Shown one piece after another: positions 35,485 to 44,485 of a DNA stretch of 64,000 bases. The stretch is from Nocardiopsis terrae (lineage in GTDB: Bacteria; Actinomycetota; Actinomycetes; Streptosporangiales; Streptosporangiaceae): positions 62,001-126,000 of the forward strand of contig NZ_BMXJ01000010.1 of the NCBI RefSeq assembly GCF_014651695.1. The letters run 5' to 3'. The position numbers and the translations under genes were made by a program. The notes beneath the pieces were generated by a model. The model was given only the letters and a program-made list of their open reading frames with translations. It had not been told where the DNA came from and ran no database searches. Numbering within the stretch: the first letter of the stretch is position 1; the number at the start of each line of letters is the position of its first letter.

Positions 35485-36573
35485 TCAGGGAGCGGCCGGA
35501 CCGTCCGCGCGCAGGCGCCCGGACCCGTCCGCGGCCGACCAGTGGCAGGCGACCCGGCGCTGCGCGCCGCCGCCCAGGACCGCGGGGTCCGCGCTCGTGC
35601 AGAGGTCGGCGACCCCGGCCCGTTCGGCCTCGCCGGAGGCCAGGACCGGGCAGCGCGGGTGGAACCGGCAGCCCCTCGGCACCTGTTTGGGGTCCGGCGG
35701 CTCGCCGGAGAGCACCACGGGCCCCTCGGACGCTTCCGAGTCGGGCAACACCGACAACAGCGCCCGGGTGTACGGGTGAGCGGGGGCGGACAGGACCTCC
35801 TCCACGGTCCCCAGCTCCACCACACGGCCCAGGTACATCACGGCGACCCGGTCGGCGATGTTCCACGCCAGCCCGAGGTCGTGTGTGGCGACCAGGGCCG
35901 ACAGGCCAAGCTCGGCGCGCAGCTCCAGCAGCAGCCGCAGGATCTCGCCGCGCACCGAGGCGTCCAGGGACGCCACCGGCTCGTCGGCCACCAGCACCTC
36001 GGGGTCCAGGATCAGGGCGCCGGCGATCACCACCCGTTGGCGCTGGCCGCCGGAGAGCTCGTGCGGGTATCGGGCGAAGAACCGTTCGGGCGGGCGCAGA
36101 CCGGCCCGGGACAGGGCCCCGGCGACCCGCTCGGACTCGTCGGCCGTGGTGCCCTCGTGGACCCGCAACCCCTCCACGACCGACTCGTAGACGGTGCGCC
36201 GGGGGTTGAGCGAACCCGTGGGGTCCTGCTGTACCAACTGGACCCGGCGCCGGTAGGAGCGCAGGTCGCGGGAGCGGTAGCCCAGCGGGGAGCCCTCGAA
36301 CACGACCCGGCCGCCGGTGGGGCGCTCCAGGCCGAGCAGCGCCCGGGCCAGGGTGGTCTTCCCGCAGCCGGACTCCCCGACCAGGGCGACGATCTCCCCG
36401 GCCGCCACGTCCAGGTTGACCCCGTCCACCGCGCGGGCGGTGCCGCGGCCCCCGCCCGGGGCGAACCCTGCGGTGAAGGCCACCTCGACCGCCTCGGCGC
36501 TGAGGATCGGTTGACCGACCCCCTCCGAGCCGGGGGCGGAGGAGGGCTGTCGTGAGTCGGTGTCGGCGCTCAA
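35485..36573 (-). CDS. Peptide/nickel-type ABC transporter ATPase (OppF-like)
   Basis: A 362-residue nucleotide-binding subunit. Walker A is GESGCGKTT (about 49-57), the signature is LSGGQRQR (about 158-165), Walker B is VLVADEP and the H-loop is ATHDLG. The C-terminal oligopeptide-ATPase extension has the cysteine motif GCRFHPRCPVL that is usual in Opp/Dpp proteins. It is the last gene of a five-gene importer. The start is TTG 36573, whose last two bases form part of the upstream TGA (TTGA), with GAGGAG 8 bases before it. It drives uptake of the ligand bound by the 39699-41549 product. Confidence 0.9.
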   Translation of the reverse strand: MSADTDSRQPSSAPGSEGVGQPILSAEAVEVAFTAGFAPGGGRGTARAVDGVNLDVAAGEIVALVGESGCGKTTLARALLGLERPTGGRVVFEGSPLGYRSRDLRSYRRRVQLVQQDPTGSLNPRRTVYESVVEGLRVHEGTTADESERVAGALSRAGLRPPERFFARYPHELSGGQRQRVVIAGALILDPEVLVADEPVASLDASVRGEILRLLLELRAELGLSALVATHDLGLAWNIADRVAVMYLGRVVELGTVEEVLSAPAHPYTRALLSVLPDSEASEGPVVLSGEPPDPKQVPRGCRFHPRCPVLASGEAERAGVADLCTSADPAVLGGGAQRRVACHWSAADGSGRLRADGPAAP

Positions 36574-37661
36574 CGGCTCGTCTCCTCTTCTTCCTCCGCG
36601 CTGCCGGGGCCCGGACCGCCGGGATCCGGACCGCTCCGCGCGGAACCGTCCCGTGCGGAGTCCGTCCGCTCGGGGCCGCCGCCCGGCCCCACGTGCACGC
36701 AGGCGGCGTGCCGGGCGGAGCGGCCGTCGCGGTCGGGCCGGACCGGCCACAGGGGCGGGTCCACCGTGGCGCACACCGTCTCGGCGACGGCGCAGCGCGG
36801 CCGGAACACACAGCCCGAGGGCGCCTGCGCCGGATCCGGCGGATCACCGGGAAGCCCCCGGGGCGCCAGGCGCGAGGCCGGGTCACCGATCCTGGGGAAG
36901 GCTGCGCTGAGCGCGCTCGCGTAGGGGTGGGCGGGTTCGTGCACGACCTCCCCCGCGGGCCCCTGCTCCACGATCCGGCCCGCGTACATGACCGCGACCC
37001 GGTCACAGGTGGCGGCCAGGACGGACAGGTCGTGGCTGATCATCAGCATGCCGATGCCGCTCTCGTCGACCAGCCGTTCCAGCAGGGCGAGGATCTGGGC
37101 CTGGATCATCACGTCCAGGGCGGTGGTCGCCTCGTCCGCGATGATCAGACGCGGCTCGCAGGCCAGCGCCATCGCGATCATCACCCGCTGCCGCTGCCCT
37201 CCGGACAGCTGGTGGGGGTAGTCACGGCGCCGGGAGGCGGGCAGTCCCACCTGTTCGAGGAGGTCGGCCACGCGGGCCCCGACCCGGTCCGGCTTCACGA
37301 GTGCGTGGACGAGGAGGGGTTCGGCGATCTGCTCACCGATCCGCTGGACCGGGTTGAGCGAGTGCATGGCACCCTGGAACACCACCGAGGCGCCTGCCCA
37401 GCGGACGGCGCGCAGGCGGCCCCACCTCATCCGGAGGACGTCCTCGCCCTCCAGCAGGATCTCGCCGGTGATGCGCGTCCCTGCGGGGAGCAGCCGCAGG
37501 AGCGCCAGGGCGACGGTGGACTTGCCGCTGCCGGACTCCCCCGCGACCCCGAGGGTGTCTCCGGGGTCCAGGGACAGGTGCACCCCGCGCACGGCGGGGA
37601 CGTCGCCACCGCCGCCGGAGTAGGTGACGTGCAGGTCGCGGACGTCGAGAAGGCTGGTCAA
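36570..37661 (-). CDS. Peptide/nickel-type ABC transporter ATPase (OppD-like)
   Basis: A 363-residue ATPase subunit paired with the OppF-like protein. Walker A is GESGSGKST (about 33-41), signature LSGGQRQR, Walker B LIIADEATTALD and H-loop ISHDLS. The C-terminal extension GCVFRPRCAVAE carries the Opp-type cysteines. The last 40 residues are Gly/Pro/Glu-rich and overlap the next start. TTG 37661 is chosen because it overlaps the OppC stop as TTGA and begins the conserved LLDVRDLHVTY; an upstream ATG would run far into OppC in a wrong frame. Confidence 0.9.
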   Translation of the reverse strand: MTSLLDVRDLHVTYSGGGGDVPAVRGVHLSLDPGDTLGVAGESGSGKSTVALALLRLLPAGTRITGEILLEGEDVLRMRWGRLRAVRWAGASVVFQGAMHSLNPVQRIGEQIAEPLLVHALVKPDRVGARVADLLEQVGLPASRRRDYPHQLSGGQRQRVMIAMALACEPRLIIADEATTALDVMIQAQILALLERLVDESGIGMLMISHDLSVLAATCDRVAVMYAGRIVEQGPAGEVVHEPAHPYASALSAAFPRIGDPASRLAPRGLPGDPPDPAQAPSGCVFRPRCAVAETVCATVDPPLWPVRPDRDGRSARHAACVHVGPGGGPERTDSARDGSARSGPDPGGPGPGSAEEEEETSR

Positions 37662-38635
37662 CTCTGCCCCCGGAGCCGTGGGTTGATGACGGACTCGACC
37701 GCGCGTCCGCACAGGGTGAAGGACAGCGCGACCACGGCGATCGCCAGACCCGGCGGGATCATGTACCACCAGATCCCCGCGCTGATCGCCCCGGCGGTGC
37801 GGGCCGATTCGAGGATGCCGCCCCAGGAGATGGTGGTGGGGTCCCCCATGCCGAGGAACGCCAGTGTGGACTCGGCGATGATGGAGGTGGCCACCAGCAG
37901 CGTGGTCTGGGCGAGCACGACCGGCATCACGTTGGGCAGGACGTGCCAGCCCATGACGTGTGTGTGGCCGCCGCCCAGGGCTCGGGCCCGCTCCACGTAG
38001 GGCCGGGCCTCCACGGCCAGGGTCTGGGCGCGTACCAGGCGTGCGGTGGGCGGCCAGACGGTGAGCCCGATCGCGATGACGATGGTTCCGGTGCCGCGCG
38101 GCAGGACGGCGGCCAGGGCCACGGCCAGGACCAGGGTGGGCAGGACCAGGAACCAGTCGGTGACGCGCATGAGCAGCGTCGACACGATCCGGCCGCCGAG
38201 GCCGCCGGAGGAGCCGAAGTGCCCGGCGGTGACGCCGACCAGGGTCCCCAGGGTCACCGACACGAACGTGGCCAGCAGGCCGACGGTCAGCGACACCCGG
38301 GCGCCCCAGACGATCAGGTCCAGGACCGAACGGCCGAAGTTGTCGGTCCCCAGGGGGTACTCCCGGCTGGGCGGCTGGTAGGAGTCCCCGGGTGCGCCGG
38401 TCACGGTCAGGTGGGCCTGGTCGACGAACAGCGGCGCGGTCAGGGCGAGCGCGCCGATGGTGAGCAGCGAGGCCAGCCCGAGAAGACCGGCCCGGTTGCG
38501 GGCGTACTCGCGGACGAACCGGCCCAGGGCCTCGCGGCGCCGCCGACGGGCCAGTGCTCGGGCGGTGACCGCCGGGGTCCGCGCGCGGCTCCCGGTCGCG
38601 GGTCCGGCGGGGGCCGGTCCGGTAGGGGCGCTCAT
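37658..38635 (-). CDS. Peptide/nickel-type ABC transporter permease (OppC-like)
   Basis: A 325-residue permease with an N-terminal cytoplasmic Pro/Arg-rich tail (1-50), six membrane helices and the EAA-type loop YVERARALGGGHTHVMGWHV (about 211-230). The segment YPLGTDNFGRSVLDLIVWGARVS (begins near residue 92; GTDNFGRSVL is the OppC/DppC hallmark) is present. ATG 38635 overlaps the OppB stop (ATGA), and its own stop forms TTGA with the next start. It makes half of the transport channel with OppB. Confidence 0.9.
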   Translation of the reverse strand: MSAPTGPAPAGPATGSRARTPAVTARALARRRRREALGRFVREYARNRAGLLGLASLLTIGALALTAPLFVDQAHLTVTGAPGDSYQPPSREYPLGTDNFGRSVLDLIVWGARVSLTVGLLATFVSVTLGTLVGVTAGHFGSSGGLGGRIVSTLLMRVTDWFLVLPTLVLAVALAAVLPRGTGTIVIAIGLTVWPPTARLVRAQTLAVEARPYVERARALGGGHTHVMGWHVLPNVMPVVLAQTTLLVATSIIAESTLAFLGMGDPTTISWGGILESARTAGAISAGIWWYMIPPGLAIAVVALSFTLCGRAVESVINPRLRGQS

Positions 38636-39702
38636 GGGCGCACCCGCGGGTCGAGCAGGGGGTACACCAGGTCGGCCAGGAGGTTCATGAGGATCACCGA
38701 GGCCGCGAAGACCACGAACAGGCCTTGGACGAGGCCCAGGTCGGGTACGCGCAGGCCGGAGTAGAAGAGCTGGCCGAGGCCGGGCCAGGAGAACACGGTC
38801 TCCACGAGGATGACCCCGGACACGACCTGCCCCAGGTTGAGGAAGACGAGCGTCACGGTGGGCAGCAGGGCGTTGGGGACGGCGTGCCTGCGGCGCACGA
38901 GGGCGTCGCGCAGCCCCTTGGCGCGCGCCGTGGTCAGGTAGTCGGCGCCCTTCTCGTCCATCAGCGAGGAGCGCATGATCATCAGGTACTGGGCGTAGAT
39001 GACCGCGACCATGGTGGTCACCGGCAGCACCATGTGCCGGGCGGTGCTCAGGGCGGTCTCCAGCGGCCCGCTGACACCGGGGTCGACCATGCCGCCGGTG
39101 GGGAACAGGTTGGGCATGAAGCCGCGCCCGGAGGCGAGCAGCACGATCAGCAGCAGTCCGAGCCAGAACGTGGGCACCGACCAGAAGAACAGCGCCACCC
39201 CGGTGCTGACCCGGTCCCCGCGGCCCCCCGGCCGCCACCCGGCACGGGCGCCGAGGAGCAGGCCCAGGAGGGCGGCGACGACCGTCCCGGTCCCGGCGAG
39301 CAGGACGGTCGGGCCCAGGCGTTCGAGGATGAGGGCGACGACGGGTTCGCGATACTGGAAGGAGACCCCCAGGTCGAACCGGAGGAGCCCGCCGGCGTAG
39401 TCGAGGAACTGCTGCCACAGCGGCTGGTCGAGGCCGAACTGGCGGCTCAGCTCCTCGCGCTGTTGCGCGGTGACCTCGCGCCCCTCGGTCATGGCCCGGA
39501 CGGGGTCGCCGGGCAGGATCCGGAACAGGAAGAACCCGGCGACGATCACGGCGAACAGGGAGACCGCCGCGGTGGTCAGGCGGCCGAGCACGTAGGCGGC
39601 CACCCGAGCCGTCCGGCCGGGCCCGGCGGGGGACTCCGGAGCGGGGGCGGGGACGCCGCCCGTCTCGGGGGCCCCGCCCGTCTCGGGGCGCGTGGTCCTC
39701 AC
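38632..39702 (-). CDS. Peptide/nickel-type ABC transporter permease (OppB-like)
   Basis: A 356-residue permease. After about 30 Pro/Glu-rich residues comes the OppB/DppB start YVLGRLTTAAVSLFAVIV with FRILPGDPVRAM, then six membrane helices and the ATPase-contact loop DYLTTARAKGLRDALVRRRH (about 235-254). VETVFSWPGLGQL is another hallmark. GTG 39702 overlaps the stop of the binding-protein gene (GTGA) and has GGAGG 8 bases before it. The substrate is not revealed by the sequence; peptides, nickel chelates or sugars are all handled by this family. Confidence 0.9.
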   Translation of the reverse strand: MRTTRPETGGAPETGGVPAPAPESPAGPGRTARVAAYVLGRLTTAAVSLFAVIVAGFFLFRILPGDPVRAMTEGREVTAQQREELSRQFGLDQPLWQQFLDYAGGLLRFDLGVSFQYREPVVALILERLGPTVLLAGTGTVVAALLGLLLGARAGWRPGGRGDRVSTGVALFFWSVPTFWLGLLLIVLLASGRGFMPNLFPTGGMVDPGVSGPLETALSTARHMVLPVTTMVAVIYAQYLMIMRSSLMDEKGADYLTTARAKGLRDALVRRRHAVPNALLPTVTLVFLNLGQVVSGVILVETVFSWPGLGQLFYSGLRVPDLGLVQGLFVVFAASVILMNLLADLVYPLLDPRVRP

Positions 39703-41549
39703 TCGCGGTCCTCCACGGTGGAGCGTCGCCGGATGAGGACGAGGGCCCCCACGGCCAGCAGGACGAGCACACCGGCACCGGTCCCGATGAGCACACCGCC
39801 GGACACGCCGGTTCCTCTGGCACCGCCCGCCCCGGAGAGGGCCGCCTCCGCGGGTTCGGCCGACCACCAGGCCCAGTAGCCGTCCTGGCCCCAGATGTTG
39901 CCGCCCTCGGCGGGCTCCAACTGGATGTCGGCGATGTGGTCGGTCCGGTAGGCCTCCATGATGTTCGGGTAGGTCAGGACGTTGACCACGGCCTCCCGGT
40001 AGAGGACCTCCTGGAGCTGGTGGACGATCTCGGCGCGGGCCCGGCGGTCGTACTCGGCCAGCTGGGCCTCGTACAGCTCGTCGTACTCCTCGTCGCAGAA
40101 GTAGGCGTCGCCCTGCATGGTGCCCGGTTCGTCGGGCAGCGCGCCGCAGGTGTGGATGCTGAACACGTAGTCGGGGTCGGGGTTGACCGTCCATCCGGTG
40201 AAGATGAGGTCGTACTCGGCGTCGTAGAGGGCGTCGCTGAGGATGCCGGGGTCGACGGTCCGGTTGTCGATCTCGATGCCGATGTCGGCGAGGCGTTCGG
40301 CGATCACCAGCCCGGCCTGGACGTTGTCGGGCCGGTCCGCGTGGACGTGCATGCGCAGTTCGAGGCGGTCGCCGTCGGGTGAGACGCGCACGCCGTCGTC
40401 GCCTCTGGCGTAGCCCGCGTCGTCGAGCATCTCGTTGGCGGCCCCGGGGTCGAAGTCGAGGAAGGCCTCGTCGCCCTCGGGGGCCCAGTGGAAGTCCGTG
40501 TAGCGCGGCGGGATGTAGCCGCCCGCGGCGACGGCCTGGCCGTTGGAGCCCTGCTGGGCGATCTCCTCGTTGTCGATGCCCATGACGATGGCCTGGCGCA
40601 GGGTCAGGTCGCTCAGCGCGGGGTGCCCGTCACCGAACTCCTCACCGTCCCGGGTCACGGCCCCCGGGTTGATGGTGAAGGCCTGGAAGCGCTTGCCGTC
40701 GGCGATGTTGACGGCGATGTCGTCAACGGTCTCCAGGGACGTGACCTGGGCGTCGGTGAGTTCGTAGACGAAGGAGACCTCTCCGCTGCGGAGCGCCTCC
40801 ACGGCGGCGTCCTTCTCCGAGTAGTAGCGGAAGTAGAGCTCGTCGAAACCGGGAGCGCCCCGCCAGTGGTCGGGGTTGGCCTCCAGGCGGATGTGCTCAC
40901 CCCGTGAGTGCTCGGTGAGGACGAAGGGACCGCTGCCCACCGTGGGGAGGTCGTCCGCGGTGTAGCCGGAGAAGGCGTCGCCCTCCGCCTCGATGATCGG
41001 CTCCCACACGTGCCGGGGAACGATCGGGACCCGCAGGGACTCCATGGTGGCCTGGGGCTCGTCCAGCTCGATGACGACGGTCGCCTCGTCCTGCGCCGTG
41101 ACGGTCTCGAACCCGGCGACGTAGTTGCCGTTGGCGACCGCCGCGGCCTCGTTCTCCATCATGGTGTCGAACGTCCAGGCGACGTCCTCGGCGGTGAGCT
41201 GCTCGCCGTCGGTGAAGTAGGCGTCGTCACGGAGGTTGAACGTCCAGGTCAACCCGTCCTCGGAGGTCTCCCAGCTCTCCGCGAGCGAGGGTTCCGGTTC
41301 GTTGGTCTGCGGGTTCACCGTGGTGAGGCTGTCGTAGACGTGCCGGAGGATGTTCGTGGTGACGGCGAGCTGGGCCGTGAAGGGGTTGAAGGAGTCGACC
41401 TGCTGGGCGACCGCGACGGTCAGGGTGCTGCTGTCGGCCTCGTCCGCTGCGGCCGGGACCGCCGTGAGGCTGCCGAGGAGGAGCAGCGCGCCGCCGGAGG
41501 CCGCTGTCCGCCGGAGGAGGGTGCCGGTGGGAGGGTGGTCGGTCTGCAT
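39699..41549 (-). CDS. ABC transporter substrate-binding protein (SBP family 5), C-terminally membrane-anchored
   Basis: A 616-residue extracytoplasmic solute-binding protein of the oligopeptide/nickel group. It has a Sec signal peptide (about 1-36, cleavage near VPAAADEA) without a lipobox cysteine. SLAESWETSEDGLTWTFNLR (about 83-102) and the later PSLAE/GSGPFVLTEH regions are typical of family 5. Near the C-terminus (about 580-605) is a transmembrane helix GVLIGTGAGVLVLLAVGALVLI followed by Arg-Arg-Arg, so the protein is tethered by its tail rather than a lipid. First gene of the operon; an inverted repeat lies 50-67 bases upstream of ATG 41549. Confidence 0.9.
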   Translation of the reverse strand: MQTDHPPTGTLLRRTAASGGALLLLGSLTAVPAAADEADSSTLTVAVAQQVDSFNPFTAQLAVTTNILRHVYDSLTTVNPQTNEPEPSLAESWETSEDGLTWTFNLRDDAYFTDGEQLTAEDVAWTFDTMMENEAAAVANGNYVAGFETVTAQDEATVVIELDEPQATMESLRVPIVPRHVWEPIIEAEGDAFSGYTADDLPTVGSGPFVLTEHSRGEHIRLEANPDHWRGAPGFDELYFRYYSEKDAAVEALRSGEVSFVYELTDAQVTSLETVDDIAVNIADGKRFQAFTINPGAVTRDGEEFGDGHPALSDLTLRQAIVMGIDNEEIAQQGSNGQAVAAGGYIPPRYTDFHWAPEGDEAFLDFDPGAANEMLDDAGYARGDDGVRVSPDGDRLELRMHVHADRPDNVQAGLVIAERLADIGIEIDNRTVDPGILSDALYDAEYDLIFTGWTVNPDPDYVFSIHTCGALPDEPGTMQGDAYFCDEEYDELYEAQLAEYDRRARAEIVHQLQEVLYREAVVNVLTYPNIMEAYRTDHIADIQLEPAEGGNIWGQDGYWAWWSAEPAEAALSGAGGARGTGVSGGVLIGTGAGVLVLLAVGALVLIRRRSTVEDRE

Positions 41550-41599
41550 GACGGCCCCTGTCGGGTTTCGTGGGGTGGCGGCCTTGCCACCCGGGGGTT

Positions 41600-41616
41600 G
41601 TTGGTTGTCTACCAAC
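41600..41616. promoter_or_regulatory. Inverted repeat upstream of the peptide-type ABC operon
   Basis: A perfect repeat GTTGGT-tgtct-ACCAAC lies 51-67 bases upstream of the binding-protein start, between divergent genes. The layout resembles operators of GntR/FadR-type repressors, but no such regulator is encoded in the window. Candidate operator only. Confidence 0.4.
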
Positions 41617-41784
41617 CCGCCGCGACAAGCGTCAATGATCTTCGGGGTGAGGCGCGGTATCGCAACACATTCGACTCCTGGCCTGGTGAAACTGGTGTTT
41701 CGTGGGTTTCTTGTGGCTTTTGTTCCCCGACCGAAACCGCTCCCGGATTCGCGGCGAATGACGGACTCCGCTACGGTTCCCGCC

Positions 41785-42498
41785 ATGATGGGGCACTCGC
41801 ACGCACTCAGTGGCGTGGTCGGCTGGATGGCGGTCGTACCGTTCGTCCAGGGCAAGGAATTCCTCGGACTCAGCTTCGAGCTGGGCCCGGGCGAGATCAT
41901 CGCCGGTTCGCTGGTCTGCGCGGGCGCCGCCCTGCTGCCCGACGTGGACCACAAGAGCGCGACGGTGACCAAGACCTACGGCAAGGCCACCGAGATCCTC
42001 AGCGACATCCTCAGCTGGGCCTTCGGCGGGCACCGGATGGGGACGCACTCCTTCTTCTTCGCCGTCCTGATGGGCGCCCTGGTCCAGGCGCTGGCGCTGT
42101 GGTCGGAGCTGGCAGTGCAGATCTTCGTGTTCCTGCTGGTCGGTATCGCGCTCCAGGGCCTGGGTTTCGGCATGGACAAGAACCGGACGGCGTCGGGGAT
42201 CATCAACGCCCTGGGGACGGCGGCGATCACCCTCACCCTCTACTCCGTCGGTGTGAACTACACCTGGCTGGGCCTGGCGGTCGCCTTCGGTGTCGTCCTG
42301 CACTTCTTCGGCGACATGATCACGAAGATGGGCGTGCCGATCTTCTGGCCGTTCTGGAAGAAGCGCATCGGCCAGAACCAGGGTTTCGCCACCGACGGCC
42401 CGGTCGAGCAGAAGGTCGTCACCCCCCTGCTCACCATCGGCGTCATCATCGGTTCGATCTACCTCTTCGACTGGCCCTCCCTCCTCCCCGAGCACTAG
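41785..42498 (+). CDS. YdjM-like membrane-bound metal-dependent hydrolase (DUF457)
   Basis: A 237-residue membrane protein with five to six hydrophobic segments. Conserved polar sites of the DUF457/YdjM family are GHSHALSG (2-9), ALLPDVDHKSATV (about 52-64), GGHRMGTHS (about 84-92) and HFFGDMITKMGV (about 171-182); the histidines and aspartates are thought to bind metal. E. coli YdjM is LexA-controlled, but the biochemical role is unknown. Tandem ATGs at 41785 and 41788 are used; an ATG at 41758 in frame lacks a binding site. It reads away from the ABC operon and precedes an O-methyltransferase gene by 73 bases. Confidence 0.82.
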   Translation: MMGHSHALSGVVGWMAVVPFVQGKEFLGLSFELGPGEIIAGSLVCAGAALLPDVDHKSATVTKTYGKATEILSDILSWAFGGHRMGTHSFFFAVLMGALVQALALWSELAVQIFVFLLVGIALQGLGFGMDKNRTASGIINALGTAAITLTLYSVGVNYTWLGLAVAFGVVLHFFGDMITKMGVPIFWPFWKKRIGQNQGFATDGPVEQKVVTPLLTIGVIIGSIYLFDWPSLLPEH

Positions 42499-42571
42499 GG
42501 GCGTACGGCGGGGCACCCGCCCGGGTGAGCCGCCTGGCCCGGAACGGCAGCGGCTGTCTAGGCTGGCTCGG

Positions 42572-43231
42572 GTGACACGAACAACAGAGGGCATCAGCCC
42601 GCAACTGCACGCCTACGTCGTCGACCACAGCCTGCCCGTGGACCCGGTCCTGGCGGACCTCGCGGAGGAGACCGCACGCCTGTTCCCCGACCACCAGGGG
42701 ATGCAGATCGGCCCGGAGCAGGGAGCGTTCACCACCCTGCTCACCCAGTTGTCCGGCGCCCGGAACGCGGTGGAGATCGGCACCTTCACCGGGTACTCCG
42801 CCATCTGCTTCGCCCGCGGGCTGCCCGAGGACGGCACCCTCCTGGCACTGGACGTCAGCGAGGAGTGGACCTCGGTGGCCCGGCGGTACTGGGAGCGGGC
42901 CGGGGTCGCGGACAGGATCACGCTGCGGATCGGCCCGGCCCTGGACTCGCTGCGCGCCCTGCCCGGGGAGCCGCAGTTCGACCTGGCCTTCCTCGACGCG
43001 GACAAGACCGGCTACCTCGACTACTGGGAGGAACTGGTACCCCGTATGCGGCCCGGCGGACTGCTGCTGGCCGACAACACCCTCTCCCACGGGCGCGTGG
43101 TGGACCCGGCGGAGGACTCCCCGTCCGTGCAGGGCATCCGGGACTTCAACGACCGCCTCGTCGCCGACGACCGCGTCACCCAGGTCCTGCTGCCGATCGG
43201 TGACGGACTCACCCTGGCCCGCAGGCTCTGA
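42572..43231 (+). CDS. Caffeoyl-CoA-type O-methyltransferase
   Basis: A 219-residue cation-dependent SAM O-methyltransferase (Methyltransf_3). Motif I is VEIGTFTGYSAICFA (about 66-80), the metal site is FLDADKTGYL (about 138-147) with partner LADNTLSHGRV (about 167-177). Bacterial relatives methylate catechols and similar phenols; the natural substrate here is unknown. GTG 42572 starts the gene directly before the conserved SPQLHAYVVDHS. It follows the YdjM-like gene by 73 bases and is closed by a hairpin, so it does not read into sbcDC. Confidence 0.87.
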   Translation: MTRTTEGISPQLHAYVVDHSLPVDPVLADLAEETARLFPDHQGMQIGPEQGAFTTLLTQLSGARNAVEIGTFTGYSAICFARGLPEDGTLLALDVSEEWTSVARRYWERAGVADRITLRIGPALDSLRALPGEPQFDLAFLDADKTGYLDYWEELVPRMRPGGLLLADNTLSHGRVVDPAEDSPSVQGIRDFNDRLVADDRVTQVLLPIGDGLTLARRL

Positions 43232-43237
43232 CCCGCG

Positions 43238-43268
43238 CCCGCCCCGGGCGACCGGGTCCCGGGGCGGG
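43238..43268 (+). terminator. Hairpin between O-methyltransferase gene and sbcD
   Basis: A perfect 11-bp stem (43238-43248 and 43258-43268) with a 9-base loop begins six bases after the O-methyltransferase stop. Confidence 0.65.
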
Positions 43269-43342
43269 TCCGGTGCGAGTTGTCCACAGGTTCACCGGTA
43301 CCCCCGGCGCGGACACTGCAGTCTTCGGTAATGTCCAGTCCC

Positions 43343-44485
43343 ATGCGCCTGCTGCACACATCGGACTGGCACCTGGGCCGTTCCTTCCACCGGGAGAACC
43401 TCATCGACGCCCAGGCCGAGTTCCTCGACCACCTCGTCGACGCCATCCACGCCGAACGGATCGACGTGGTGGTGGTCGCCGGCGACCTCTACGACCGCGC
43501 CCTGCCGCCGGTCGACGCGGTGCGCCTGTTCGACCGTGCTCTCGGTCGGATCCGGGCCACCGGCGCCCGGGCGGTCCTGATCAGCGGCAACCACGACTCC
43601 ATGGCCCGGATGGCCTTCGCCACCGACCTCATCGACGCCTCAGGGGTACACCTGCGCAGCTCCCTGGACGGGATCGGCACCCCCGTGGTCATCGACGACG
43701 AGCACGGCCCGGTGGCCTTCTACGGCATCCCCTACCTGGAACCCGAGATCGCCCGCCACCACTGGGGGCTGCCCGAACGCGGCCACCCCGCGGCGGTCGG
43801 GCACGCCATGGACCTGGTCCGGACCGACCTGGCCCAGCGCCCGGGCACCCGGTCCGTGGTGCTCTCCCACGCCTTCGTCACCGGCGGAGAGGCCTCCGAC
43901 AGCGAACGCGACATCTCCGTGGGCGGCGCCTCCCACGTGCCCGCCTCGGTCTACGACGGCGTGGACTACGTGGCCCTGGGGCACCTGCACGGACGCCAGA
44001 CCATCACTCCCGCGGTGCGCTACCCGGGCAGCCCGCTGGCCTACTCCTTCTCCGAGGAGCACCACCGCAAGGGCTACTGGGTGGTGGACCTGGACGCCGA
44101 CGGGTTCGCCGGAGCCGAGTTCGCCGACGCGCCCGTCCCCCGGCCGCTCGCCCGGATCCGGGGCCGGATCGACCAACTCCTCACCGGCCCGGAGTGGGCG
44201 CGCTACACCGGCCACTGGCTCCAGGTCACCCTCACCGACCCGCGCCGCCCGGCCCAGCCCATGGACCGGCTCCGCGAACGCTTCCCGCACACCCTGATGC
44301 TGGACTTCGACCCCGAGGGGACCCCCGACCGGCGGCCGGTCACCGTCGCCGTCGCCGAACGCCCCGAACGCGAGGTGGTCGCCGACTTCGTCGAGTGGGC
44401 ACGGGGCACCGCCGCCACCCCCGCCGAGCGTGAACTGGTGGACCGTGCGGTCGAAGAGGTACGCGTCCAGGAAGGGACACGCTGA
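43343..44485 (+). CDS. sbcD: Nuclease SbcD (SbcCD/Mre11-type phosphodiesterase subunit)
   Basis: A 380-residue calcineurin-like nuclease that, with SbcC, cuts hairpins and processes DNA ends. Metal motifs are TSDWHLGRSF (Asp8, His10), VAGDLYDRA, SGNHDSM, LSHAFV and ALGHLHGRQ, as in Mre11. The C-terminal part is the SbcC-binding cap. ATG 43343 begins the conserved RLLHTSDWHLG; another in-frame ATG at 43331 adds four residues, and no clear ribosome-binding site decides. The stop overlaps the sbcC start (TGATG), so the two subunits are coupled. Confidence 0.92.
   Translation: MRLLHTSDWHLGRSFHRENLIDAQAEFLDHLVDAIHAERIDVVVVAGDLYDRALPPVDAVRLFDRALGRIRATGARAVLISGNHDSMARMAFATDLIDASGVHLRSSLDGIGTPVVIDDEHGPVAFYGIPYLEPEIARHHWGLPERGHPAAVGHAMDLVRTDLAQRPGTRSVVLSHAFVTGGEASDSERDISVGGASHVPASVYDGVDYVALGHLHGRQTITPAVRYPGSPLAYSFSEEHHRKGYWVVDLDADGFAGAEFADAPVPRPLARIRGRIDQLLTGPEWARYTGHWLQVTLTDPRRPAQPMDRLRERFPHTLMLDFDPEGTPDRRPVTVAVAERPEREVVADFVEWARGTAATPAERELVDRAVEEVRVQEGTR

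Noticed and set aside
34334..37006. An 890-codon minus-strand frame joining ABC-like and NAT sequence
   Set aside because: Only the last 317 residues make sense (arylamine N-acetyltransferase); the rest is a wrong-frame reading of the OppF/OppD genes, so it is not a fusion.
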